From NCBI GenBank assembly GCA_001603075.1, contig LVBB01000148.1, forward strand, positions 142,525 through 206,524: a stretch of 64,000 nucleotides of DNA, in the 5' to 3' direction. The stretch is from Phycisphaerales bacterium Planc_01. GTDB lineage: Bacteria; Planctomycetota; Phycisphaerae; Sedimentisphaerales; Anaerobacaceae. The notes under the pieces are model-generated. The model ran no database searches and was not told where the DNA came from. It saw only the letters and a list, made by a program, of their open reading frames with translations. The position numbers and the translations under genes are program-made. Every line of letters starts with the position of its first letter. Within the stretch, counting starts at the first letter, position 1. Below are positions 48,196-55,907 of this stretch, one piece after another.

Positions 48196-49647
48196 TCAGT
48201 TCGTGTAGACGACTGTGCCGGAATCGTCCACCTCGTAGGCCCACTGTTCGATGTAGTCCCAGCCGGAGCGGAAATCGTCGCGGGTCTCCACCAGCTTCTG
48301 GGTCAGCAGGCGCTCCAGCCACTCCTGCAACCGCACATGCTCAGGGAGATTGACCAGGTTGGTCAACTGGTACGGATCGGCAATGTTGTCATACAACAGC
48401 CAAGGACCATCGAGATCGCGCACGTACGTGTAGCGTTCCGTGCGTACACCGCGATATTCCCGGCCGCCGATCCTGCGGCTCCACTGCCCGAAGGGCGAGG
48501 GACAAGTTATCAGCGCCGCGTTCTCCGGGACAGGCGTTCGGCCCTTCACCACGGCCGAGAAATCCGTCCCCTCGACGGTATCGGGCACATCGATGCCGCA
48601 GAGTCCGAGCAGCGTGGGCATGATGTCCGGCGTGTTGATCGGCATGTCGATCGTCCGCCCGCCGGGGCCCAAGGCCGCCGGATAACGCAGCAGGAACGGC
48701 ACGCGGATCGACTCCTCCCAAGGCTGCTGCTTCTTCTGGCGGCCATGCGAATACAGCATGTCGCCGTGGTCGGACGTGAAGACAAAGAGCGTGTTCTCGG
48801 CGATCCGGCGCTCCGAAAGCGTCGCCAGCAGATCGCCGATGCAGTCGTCGAGGGCGGCGATGTGGGCGTAGTAGCCGGCGAGGGTCTCGCGGGCCTTGTC
48901 TTTGTCGGCCTCGGGGACGTTGGGCCGGACCGCCAGCAACTCGGGCCGAAACAGCGCCCGGTACTTCTCCGGCGCGGTGTGGTACGGCGCGTGCGGCGGG
49001 CCCCACGACAGGAACATCGCAAACGGCCGGTCGCCGGGATGCTCGCGGATGTATCTCTGGGCCTCGCGGGTCTGGGCGATGGCGTCGTAGCCGTCCCAGC
49101 GAAGCCGGACGTCCTCATCATCATAGTAGAACGAATCATTGTAGTTGTGCGTGCAGTCGAGGGCCTTCCAGAACGCAAAGCCCTGCCGCCGGTCCCGCGG
49201 GATGAACGCGCTTCGATGGTTTCCGTCCAGGTGCCATTTGCCGATATAGGCGGTGTCGTACCCGGCCTGGTTGTACGCTTGCGCGATGGACACCGCCTGG
49301 TCGTTCAACAGGACATCGTTCAGAAAGACGCCGTGCGTCAGCGGGTAGCGCCCCGTGACCAGGCTCGCCCGGTAGGGACTGCACACGGGACAGCCCGACA
49401 CCGCGTTGCGGAAGTTGACGGCGATCTTTGCCAGGGCATCGAGGTGGGGCGTCCGGACGTCGGCGTTGCCCGCGTAGCCGGTGTCCTGCGCTCGCCATTG
49501 ATCGGCGAAGACGAACAGAAGGTTAGGCCGGACGGCCCCGTTGGAGCGGCCCTGCACTACCGCCCGACTCCGCCCGACGATCGGCGTCAAGACACTGGCG
49601 TCGACCGCTCCGGCAAACTGCCTTCGTCGAATCCCAATGCGTGCCAT
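48196..49647 (-). CDS. S1-family sulfatase
   Basis: 483 residues. Alkaline-phosphatase-fold sulfatase with the formylglycine signature CSPYRASLVTGRYP, Cys89 being the residue oxidised by the maturase. Metal ligands in PNLLFVFADQWRAQD and FTSDHGDML; substrate loop IGKWHLDG. The N-terminus (IGIRRRQFAGAVDAS) resembles a twin-arginine motif but lacks a hydrophobic core, so export is uncertain. Removes sulfate esters from glycans, here probably together with the GH16 downstream (16 nt). A good promoter stands directly upstream. Confidence 0.92.
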   Translation of the reverse strand: MARIGIRRRQFAGAVDASVLTPIVGRSRAVVQGRSNGAVRPNLLFVFADQWRAQDTGYAGNADVRTPHLDALAKIAVNFRNAVSGCPVCSPYRASLVTGRYPLTHGVFLNDVLLNDQAVSIAQAYNQAGYDTAYIGKWHLDGNHRSAFIPRDRRQGFAFWKALDCTHNYNDSFYYDDEDVRLRWDGYDAIAQTREAQRYIREHPGDRPFAMFLSWGPPHAPYHTAPEKYRALFRPELLAVRPNVPEADKDKARETLAGYYAHIAALDDCIGDLLATLSERRIAENTLFVFTSDHGDMLYSHGRQKKQQPWEESIRVPFLLRYPAALGPGGRTIDMPINTPDIMPTLLGLCGIDVPDTVEGTDFSAVVKGRTPVPENAALITCPSPFGQWSRRIGGREYRGVRTERYTYVRDLDGPWLLYDNIADPYQLTNLVNLPEHVRLQEWLERLLTQKLVETRDDFRSGWDYIEQWAYEVDDSGTVVYTN

Positions 49648-49677
49648 AGGTGCGCTTTCAACGTCCCCCTATGGCCG

Positions 49678-49706
49678 ATTGTAGCCGGTCGGCGGCCTCC
49701 GGGCAA
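49678..49706 (-). promoter_or_regulatory. Promoter of the sulfatase-GH16 operon
   Basis: Minus strand TTGCCC (49706-49701), 17-nt spacer, TACAAT (49683-49678); predicted start near 49671, about 24 nt before the sulfatase ATG. An inverted repeat overlaps the -35 side (49694-49717). Confidence 0.6.
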
Positions 49707-49717
49707 TAACGGAGGCC
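49694..49717. promoter_or_regulatory. Inverted repeat over the sulfatase -35 box, operator candidate
   Basis: GGCCTCCG (49694-49701) and CGGAGGCC (49710-49717), perfect arms with an 8-nt centre. It overlaps the -35 box and would allow a dimeric regulator to block the promoter. No regulator gene is adjacent. Confidence 0.4.
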
Positions 49718-49755
49718 CGGACGAGTGCGTTTTCTCCGATCGCAGGAAATGACGG

Positions 49756-49784
49756 TTGACGACCACAAGCCGATTCCGTATGAT
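49756..49784 (+). promoter_or_regulatory. Promoter of tRNA-Leu
   Basis: TTGACG (49756-49761), 17-nt spacer, TATGAT (49779-49784). The first tRNA base is 28 nt after the -10 box. Confidence 0.7.
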
Positions 49785-49811
49785 ACCCGCCGCAATAGAC
49801 CAATCGCCCGA

Positions 49812-49895
49812 GCCGGAGTGGCGGAATTGGCAGACGCGCGGGATTCAAAATCCCGTCCTGGCAACAGGGTGAGGGTTCGAGTCCCTCCTCCGGCA
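49812..49895 (+). tRNA. tRNA-Leu (anticodon CAA)
   Basis: 84-nt class II tRNA. Acceptor stem GCCGGAG pairs with CTCCGGC, discriminator A. D-loop GCGGAATTGGCAGACGC, anticodon stem-loop CGGGA-TTCAAAA-TCCCG with anticodon CAA, long variable arm, and T-arm GAGGG-TTCGAGT-CCCTC. CCA is not encoded. It reads UUG codons. Confidence 0.97.
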
Positions 49896-49995
49896 ATCGC
49901 CACGGCGCGCGGAACAAGTGCGTCGGGCGCGTCTGCCGAACTGCCATGGTCACGCCATATATCGGCGCGCCGAGATTTCCACGGGACGGATCCGC

Positions 49996-51192
49996 ATGCA
50001 AAGAGAGAATCCTGAGATCACACCGGAGTCACTTCATTCGTTCTTCGACCGCGACGGAGTCCTGCTGGGCCATCTCGTGATCGATTCGAGCATCGGCGGC
50101 GTCAGCGCCGGCGGCATTCGCATGGTCCCACAGATGCCCACGGCCGATTTGTGCCACCTGGCCCGGGCCATGACATTGAAGTATGCGTTTCTGAAGTGGC
50201 CGTTCGGCGGCGCCAAGGCCGGGATCATCACACATCGCGACACGATGTCGCCGCAGGACAGGCAACAACTCGTGCGGTCGTTTGCCGAACGGCTTGTGCC
50301 GTTCAAGGGACGCTATCTGCCGGGCACGGACGCCGGAACAGACGACGACGACCTGCGTCTGATTAGCCGGACCGCCGGCTTGATGCGGCCGCGATCGGCG
50401 CGGGATTCGGGATACTATACGGCGCTGACAGTGCGTCTGTGTATCGAACAAGTCGCTGTGGCACAGAAACTCGCCCTGAAAGGCTGCCGCATTGCCATCG
50501 AAGGGTTCGGCAAGGTCGGTGGCGAGCTGGCGAAGCAGCTCGTCGAAACCGGTTGTCGCATCGTGGCCGTCTCGACGGATCGCGGCGCCGTCTACGATGC
50601 CGAGGGGCTCGACGTGGAACGGCTGCTGCGAGAGCGGGACACCGCCGGAAGCGATTGCGTGAACCGATACGATCCGTCGCGACGCATCGCGCCAGGCGAC
50701 GTGCCGGCGGTACCGGCCGATTTCTTCGCGCCCTGCGCCTTATCCTGGAGCATCGACAGCTCCAATGCCGATCGCGTCCAGGCCAGGGCGATCGTCTGTG
50801 GAGCCAACAATCCCGTCACCGAAAAGGCCCGCGAGGCACTGCTGGCCAGGGACGTCCTTTGCTTTCCCGATTTCGTCTCCAACAGCGGGGGCACACTCGG
50901 CGGCATTGTGGGCTCGCTGGCAGTCAGCCACGAGACCGTCGTTCGATTCATCGAGCAGCAACTCACACCCAAGGTCCGGCACCTGATCGCCCTGGCGCGA
51001 GAGACCGACCGGCCCCTGGAAGCGGTCGCCCTGCAGATCGCCTCGGCGAATCTCGACGCCATGAAGCAGGCCGGACCGCGCCGCAGAAACCCACTGTTCT
51101 CGTGCTTCGTGGATCTCGTCCGACGCGGCCGTGTGCCCGGCGTGCTGACGAGAACGTTCGGCCCGGCGTACGTCCGGAGGACCATGTCCTGA
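49996..51192 (+). CDS. Glu/Leu/Phe/Val dehydrogenase family protein
   Basis: 398 residues from ATG 49996. The N-terminal dimerisation/catalytic domain holds MTLKYAF and KWPFGGAKAGI (Lys62, Lys67 and Lys74, with the last in the catalytic lysine place). The Rossmann motif IEGFGKVGG is at about 168-176, and NSGGTLGG follows near the end. It catalyses NAD(P)-dependent oxidative deamination of an amino acid, reversibly. The family includes GdhA and leucine dehydrogenases; substrate cannot be assigned. It lies 100 nt after the tRNA, possibly on the same transcript. Confidence 0.9.
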   Translation: MQRENPEITPESLHSFFDRDGVLLGHLVIDSSIGGVSAGGIRMVPQMPTADLCHLARAMTLKYAFLKWPFGGAKAGIITHRDTMSPQDRQQLVRSFAERLVPFKGRYLPGTDAGTDDDDLRLISRTAGLMRPRSARDSGYYTALTVRLCIEQVAVAQKLALKGCRIAIEGFGKVGGELAKQLVETGCRIVAVSTDRGAVYDAEGLDVERLLRERDTAGSDCVNRYDPSRRIAPGDVPAVPADFFAPCALSWSIDSSNADRVQARAIVCGANNPVTEKAREALLARDVLCFPDFVSNSGGTLGGIVGSLAVSHETVVRFIEQQLTPKVRHLIALARETDRPLEAVALQIASANLDAMKQAGPRRRNPLFSCFVDLVRRGRVPGVLTRTFGPAYVRRTMS

Positions 51193-51201
51193 TCCGGGCG
51201 G

Positions 51202-52617
51202 TCAATCTGTGCAGACCAGAGACAGCACTGTGGCGTACTTGTGCGAGCCCGGACGGACCGGGATATCCGTCACCGTATTGAGCTCGACCGTCACCTGAGG
51301 GCCGAGAATGCGCGAGAACCGTTCGACGATGGTCTTGCCCAGCTCACCGTCCTGAGCGAACGAGACGTCCGCCGCCTCGGCGACGACATCCTTGACCAGC
51401 AGGACGCGGATGTAGTCGTGTCGCTCCTGACGAATCTGGAACTTGGCCAGATGCGGAACGTCTTCCAGGGCCAGCGTGAGATGATAGGGATGAAGGATGC
51501 GGCCGTCGGGCCGGACGATCGAGTCCACCCGACGCCCGTCAATGCGGGCGAGCATGGGCGACGCCCTGCCGCAACGACATGGCTCGACCGCCCTTGAGGC
51601 GTAATCACCCAATCCCGCATACCGGATGATCGGGGTCGCACGATTGAACAGATCGGTGACCACCACTCGCCCTGTCCGGCCGGGAGCGACTTCCTTGCCA
51701 TCGTCGCCCAGCAGTTCCACGAGCACCTTCCACGCGAGCAGATGCAGGCCGCAGTGCTCCGGGCACTCGGCGGCAAGGAATCCCGCCTCCGTCGAACCGT
51801 ACACATTCATCAACTCGGCGCTGAACGTCCGGCCGATGAGCTTGCGAAGCGGCTCGTCCAGAACCTCGCCGGCGGCCATGATCAAGTCAGGCTGATGCAC
51901 CGCCGTACCGCTGGCGCGGACCGCCATGCAGATGTTGCGCAGGACGCTCGGATACGTCATCAGAAGCTCCGGCCGCTTGCGATTGATCGCCTCGATGTGC
52001 TCCTGCGGGGACAGAAGCGAGTTCACCACGGCGTGCTTCATCGACGGAAACACCCGACTTTGCAGGCTCTCATAGGCCCGCGCCTCATCGACCACGATGA
52101 ACAGGTGCCGGATGTTCGTTCGCAACAGGAAGTCCTTCGCGCCCGAGACCACCGTAATGGGACGGCGTCCGGCCATGATCTGCGGCAGATTGACGGAGAA
52201 ATCGAAGAGGGCCTTGTCGAGGTCCAGAAACACGCGTACCGGCGTGCCCGTAGAGCCCGAGGTCCCCACAATATAGCATTGACGAGACGAGTACTCTCGC
52301 GACAGAATGCCGTCCGGGAAGCTCTGTCGGAAATCCTCCTTCGTAACGATCGGGAGCTTCTCGATATCGGCGGGCGTCCGGATGTCCTGCGGCCGCACAC
52401 CGGCCCGGCGCCACAGGCGCTGATAGAGCTCCACATTCTCATAGGCGTGGGTGACGATGTCTCGCAACCGTTCGATCTGAAACTGTTCCGTTTCCTCCGG
52501 CGTCATCGCCGCCAGACGCCGCACCCGCCTGCGATGCTTCCCGTAGCGAATGCCGCGAAGAAGGTCGGTCAGGCCCACTCGTTCGCGGAACGGTCGAGTC
52601 CGTACCTCAACGCTCAA
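51202..52617 (-). CDS. PaaK/CapK-like AMP-dependent ligase
   Basis: 471 residues from TTG 52617, overlapping the SDR stop by 4 nt (TTGA) with GAGGTG five nt upstream, so coupled. Adenylate-forming enzyme of the phenylacetate-CoA-ligase group: ATP loop VGTSGSTGTPVRVF, MNVYGSTEAG in the substrate region, and the small C-terminal domain with RIDGRRVDSIVRPDGR. It activates a carboxylic acid as acyl-AMP, usually for CoA ester formation. Short CxC/CxxC-like CRCGRAS is present, as in other PaaK-like proteins. The paired SDR suggests a small two-gene pathway on an unknown acid. Confidence 0.86.
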   Translation of the reverse strand: MSVEVRTRPFRERVGLTDLLRGIRYGKHRRRVRRLAAMTPEETEQFQIERLRDIVTHAYENVELYQRLWRRAGVRPQDIRTPADIEKLPIVTKEDFRQSFPDGILSREYSSRQCYIVGTSGSTGTPVRVFLDLDKALFDFSVNLPQIMAGRRPITVVSGAKDFLLRTNIRHLFIVVDEARAYESLQSRVFPSMKHAVVNSLLSPQEHIEAINRKRPELLMTYPSVLRNICMAVRASGTAVHQPDLIMAAGEVLDEPLRKLIGRTFSAELMNVYGSTEAGFLAAECPEHCGLHLLAWKVLVELLGDDGKEVAPGRTGRVVVTDLFNRATPIIRYAGLGDYASRAVEPCRCGRASPMLARIDGRRVDSIVRPDGRILHPYHLTLALEDVPHLAKFQIRQERHDYIRVLLVKDVVAEAADVSFAQDGELGKTIVERFSRILGPQVTVELNTVTDIPVRPGSHKYATVLSLVCTD

Positions 52618-53501
52618 CGGTCACCTCGATCCGAGGCATGGCCCGATGCATTGCGACTCGATGCGGATTGAGATAACCGGCGAGAGATCCGGCTCTCGAT
52701 GTATCGTTCCTTGTTCGCACGGCCCCGTCGTTCCAGCCAGGGTCGAACCACGCGCCGCAGGCCGGGAAAGACGTAGCCGATCGTACAGATGGCACCCATG
52801 GAGGGCGGCACGGCTCGCTCACGCCGCCCGTCGGCGGCGCAGGCAAGAATCTGCCCGGCAATCTGTTCGGCCGTGCTCATCCGCTGGGAGAAGGCCAGAG
52901 CCGTGACGAACTCGACCTGGTCGGCGAAGAACTCCGTGTCCACCAGGCCGGGACTGACCACGGAGACGGTGATGCCGGTGCCTTCGAGTTCCTCCGCCAG
53001 CGACAGGCTGAAGGCACGCAATCCGAATTTCGTCGCACAATAGGTCGCCGTTCCGCCGCTGGGCACGCGGCCGGCCAGCGAGGCCACATTGACGATCGCG
53101 CCGCCCCCGGCTCGACGCAGATAAGGCAAGGCCATACGGCACAGAACGGCCGGCGCCTTGAGATTCACGTCGATCATCCGCATCAGTTCGTCCGGGCAGC
53201 GCTGTTCAAGCGGCCCTCGGGCGTGATAGCCGGCGTTGTTGACCAGGATGTCCACCCCCCCGAACTGCGTCTGCGTCCGCTCCAGCATCGCCCCCATGGC
53301 GTCCGTATTGGTCACGTCGGCGGCGACCACCAGCGACCGGTCGGTCCCGATCTGGCGGGCGACGGTTTCGAGGGCCTCTTTGCGCCGGGCCACGAGAACG
53401 ACGCACGCCCCCTCGGCAGCAAACTGCCTTGCGGCCGCCGCCCCGATCCCGGCCGACGCCCCCGTAACGATCACCCGCTTGTCGATGAATCTGCCTGCCA
53501 C
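52614..53501 (-). CDS. SDR-family NAD(P)-dependent oxidoreductase
   Basis: 295 residues from GTG 53501 (AGGAAA upstream); a TTG at 53516 is an alternative. Classical SDR: TGASAGIG (13-20), NNAG, catalytic Ser in NVASLAGRVPSGG and YCATK. The C-terminal extension (VPPSMGAICTIGYVFPGLRRVVRPWLERR) is like membrane-associated DltE/YqjQ-type SDRs acting on lipids or acyl groups. First gene of a two-gene operon with the PaaK-like ligase. Confidence 0.9.
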   Translation of the reverse strand: MAGRFIDKRVIVTGASAGIGAAAARQFAAEGACVVLVARRKEALETVARQIGTDRSLVVAADVTNTDAMGAMLERTQTQFGGVDILVNNAGYHARGPLEQRCPDELMRMIDVNLKAPAVLCRMALPYLRRAGGGAIVNVASLAGRVPSGGTATYCATKFGLRAFSLSLAEELEGTGITVSVVSPGLVDTEFFADQVEFVTALAFSQRMSTAEQIAGQILACAADGRRERAVPPSMGAICTIGYVFPGLRRVVRPWLERRGRANKERYIESRISRRLSQSASSRNASGHASDRGDR

Positions 53502-53625
53502 GCACGTTTCCTGCAATCACTCGAACCGACCCGAAAGAAAGCGAGGCGATTCTATCCGCTTGCGCGGCAACCGACAAGCCTCTGTTTCATCGTCCGTCGC
53601 CCCCCGGCGTCGGCAGCAGCCAGGC

Positions 53626-54009
53626 TTACCGCTGCTCTCTCCAGTACCGCGTGACGATCCCGTCGGTGATCTCAAAGTAGAGCACGGTGCGTTCCTCTCG
53701 CTTATCGTCGAAGTTCAGCAGAAGAAAGGCGCTGAAGTCGCTGTCGACCGTCTTTGTATAGACGTATCGGAGGATCTCCGTTCCCTCGGGCGTTTGGCTA
53801 TGGCTCGTCGGCTCGCCGAGCGTTCCGAGCAACCATTCCTTGCTCGTGACGCCCACCTTGATCTGGCGGAGCGTATCGGTGCCCACCGCCGGACCCTTCG
53901 AGCCATAACGGACGTCGGACCGGCCCGAGATGCAACCGCTCAGAGCGAAACCGAACACCATGCACAATAGGATCAGACTCGCCCACACCGCCATATGCCG
54001 CCTGTTCAT
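53626..54009 (-). CDS. BamE/SmpA-like small lipoprotein
   Basis: 127 residues from ATG 54009 (AAGGAG eight nt upstream). Lipobox FALSGC with Cys26. The mature part TLRQIKVGVTSKEWLLGTLGEPTSHSQTPEGTEILRYVYTK is the BamE/SmpA-OmlA pattern (xGxTkxeVxxxLGxP). BamE aids outer-membrane protein assembly; here function is only inferred from fold. A strong promoter lies 77 nt upstream. Confidence 0.78.
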   Translation of the reverse strand: MNRRHMAVWASLILLCMVFGFALSGCISGRSDVRYGSKGPAVGTDTLRQIKVGVTSKEWLLGTLGEPTSHSQTPEGTEILRYVYTKTVDSDFSAFLLLNFDDKREERTVLYFEITDGIVTRYWREQR

Positions 54010-54085
54010 AATCATCGCTCCTTAAACCTGGTCATTCCGCTTCCGCATTCGTTCTCTTCGACTTCGATGACGTGCCGCGCATCGT

Positions 54086-54114
54086 ATCGTAGTAGGCCCA
54101 GCCCGGCATGTCAA
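54086..54114 (-). promoter_or_regulatory. Promoter of the BamE-like lipoprotein gene
   Basis: Minus strand TTGACA (54114-54109), perfect -35; 17-nt spacer; TACGAT (54091-54086). Start near 54079. Confidence 0.65.
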
Positions 54115-54216
54115 TCCAAGCCGACTCACAGATAAGAGGCGTCAGAAGTGGGACAGGGTCACGACGAAACCGCAAAACCACCAGAACGGAGCCGCCTTTG
54201 GATTCTGGCTCGGGGG

Positions 54217-54246
54217 TTGCACGACAGCGTCAAATGGTGCTATAAG
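54217..54246 (+). promoter_or_regulatory. Promoter of the metallophosphoesterase gene
   Basis: TTGCAC (54217-54222), 18-nt spacer, TATAAG (54241-54246), 48 nt before the ATG at 54294. Confidence 0.55.
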
Positions 54247-54293
54247 CAACCTAGGGCAACAGGATCAACAGGGCCCAGGGTAAGGAGCAGGCT

Positions 54294-55199
54294 ATGACGA
54301 TGCGAATCGATCGACGGTTGAACAGACGTGAATTCCTTGCCGCCGGCACAGCGGCGTTGGCGACGGGCGCCTTCGGCTTGCCGGGCTGTGCGACGAAGCC
54401 GTCGAGCTATGCACCGACCCTCGCCAGCCGGTGGGCATTTCTGGCCGATACGCACATCGCCGCCGATCCCGACGACCACAGCGGCGAGTTCTATCCGCAC
54501 CACCACATGGCAAAGGTCGTCGAGCAGGTGCTGGCCGATCCGCCAGAGGGAATGGTGATCGCCGGCGACGTGGCCCGTCTGCGGGGGCTGGCGGAAGACT
54601 ACGTCCAGGTCCGCCGACTGCTGTCGCCGCTGGACGGCAAGGTGCCGATCTACATGGCGCTGGGCAACCACGACGACCGGGCAAACGTCCTGGCCGAGTT
54701 CGCAGACCCGCCCGGTCGGATCCAGCCGATCAAAGGCAAACACGTGACGATCGTCGACGCCGGCCCCGTCCGGCTGCTCCTTCTCGATTCGCTCGTCAAG
54801 GTCAACGAGACGCCGGGACTGCTGGGTAAGGCGCAGCGGGACTGGCTCAAGACGTATCTGGTCGAGTCCGACGAGACCCCCCTGCTGCTGTGCTTCCATC
54901 ATTCATTGCGGGACACCGACGGTGACCTGCTCGATTCGCCGAGGCTCTTCGAGATCATCGAGCCCGTGCGGAAGGTCAAGGCCTTGGTCTACGGCCATTC
55001 GCACGATTACCTCTACGCCGTGCACGAAGGGATTCACCTGATCAACCTGCCGGCCGTCGGCTACAGCTTCCGCAGCGAGATGCCCCTCGGCTGGGTCGAG
55101 GCGAACCTGACCGCCCGAGGCGGTGACTTCACCCTGCACGCCGTGGCCGGCAATACCGGCATCGACGGCCAGGTCACGTCGCTGACCTGGCGAACGTAG
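54294..55199 (+). CDS. Tat-exported calcineurin-like metallophosphoesterase
   Basis: 301 residues; AAGGAG six nt upstream of the ATG. Twin-arginine signal LNRREFLAAGTAALATGAFG, ending LPGC, so possibly also lipidated. Metal motifs of the calcineurin-like fold in order: FLADTHIA, VIAGDVAR, MALGNHDDR, CFHHS and YGHSHDY. It hydrolyses phosphoester bonds with a dinuclear metal centre; substrate unknown. Length typical for the Icc/cAMP-phosphodiesterase-like group. Convergent with the methyltransferase gene with a 1-nt gap. Confidence 0.9.
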   Translation: MTMRIDRRLNRREFLAAGTAALATGAFGLPGCATKPSSYAPTLASRWAFLADTHIAADPDDHSGEFYPHHHMAKVVEQVLADPPEGMVIAGDVARLRGLAEDYVQVRRLLSPLDGKVPIYMALGNHDDRANVLAEFADPPGRIQPIKGKHVTIVDAGPVRLLLLDSLVKVNETPGLLGKAQRDWLKTYLVESDETPLLLCFHHSLRDTDGDLLDSPRLFEIIEPVRKVKALVYGHSHDYLYAVHEGIHLINLPAVGYSFRSEMPLGWVEANLTARGGDFTLHAVAGNTGIDGQVTSLTWRT

Positions 55200-55200
55200 A

Positions 55201-55881
55201 TCAACAGCGCGCAACCAGCAGAAAGACGGGGTAGTCCTTGGGCCGATCGGCGCCTTCGCCCTGGCGACGGATCGTGTGGACCGTCCGTATGCTCCTGACC
55301 GAAAAGCCCACCGTCTCGATCTGCGATCCGAGCCAAGCCGGGTCGATGCCATGATGGACTTCATGCGCGCCGCCCCTGTGGAATGTCCCATCCTCCGGTT
55401 CGAGATCGGCGACGGCAATCCAGCCGCCCGGACGAACCCACTGCGCGAACCGCGACAGAAGCGATGGGATGTCCTCGATATGGTGAAAAACCATGCTGGT
55501 GACGATGGCGTCGAACTGTACGCCCGATGGTTTTGGATATCCATCGTCGAGCAGAAGGGTCCGGACATGCTCCAGGCCCGACGCCTTCGCCTTGGCTTCA
55601 AGCACCGCCAGCATCTGCACCGACGTGTCGGCCGCCGTGACCGAAGCGACCTTCGGGGCCAGCTCGCGCGTAATCAGCCCGGTCCCACACCCGAAATCCA
55701 TCACCGCCATCCGAGACGTCAATGGGACCGCTGCGAGCATCGCCCCGGCAACGGCCTTCGCCAATTCCACACGCGTCGGATTCTCATCCCACGTCGCCGC
55801 CGCCGCATCGAAATAGTCCTTCGCCCCTGCTGTCTCCTGCATCCTATCTCCCAGCGTCGGTCCCTTGCGATCCACGTTCAT
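55201..55881 (-). CDS. Class I SAM-dependent methyltransferase
   Basis: 226 residues. SAM-binding motif I VMDFGCGTGLIT at 60-71, motif II acidic residue in VTAADTS, post-I loop DAIVTSMVFHHIEDIPSLL. Small soluble Rossmann methyltransferase of the Methyltransf_11/25 type; HH-I-D instead of a known substrate motif, so acceptor unknown. It is upstream of nothing on its strand and follows the ABC exporter genes by 26 nt; co-transcription with them is likely. Confidence 0.88.
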   Translation of the reverse strand: MNVDRKGPTLGDRMQETAGAKDYFDAAAATWDENPTRVELAKAVAGAMLAAVPLTSRMAVMDFGCGTGLITRELAPKVASVTAADTSVQMLAVLEAKAKASGLEHVRTLLLDDGYPKPSGVQFDAIVTSMVFHHIEDIPSLLSRFAQWVRPGGWIAVADLEPEDGTFHRGGAHEVHHGIDPAWLGSQIETVGFSVRSIRTVHTIRRQGEGADRPKDYPVFLLVARC

Positions 55882-55907
55882 GGTCTAACCTTCATCCACT
55901 CTGTAGT

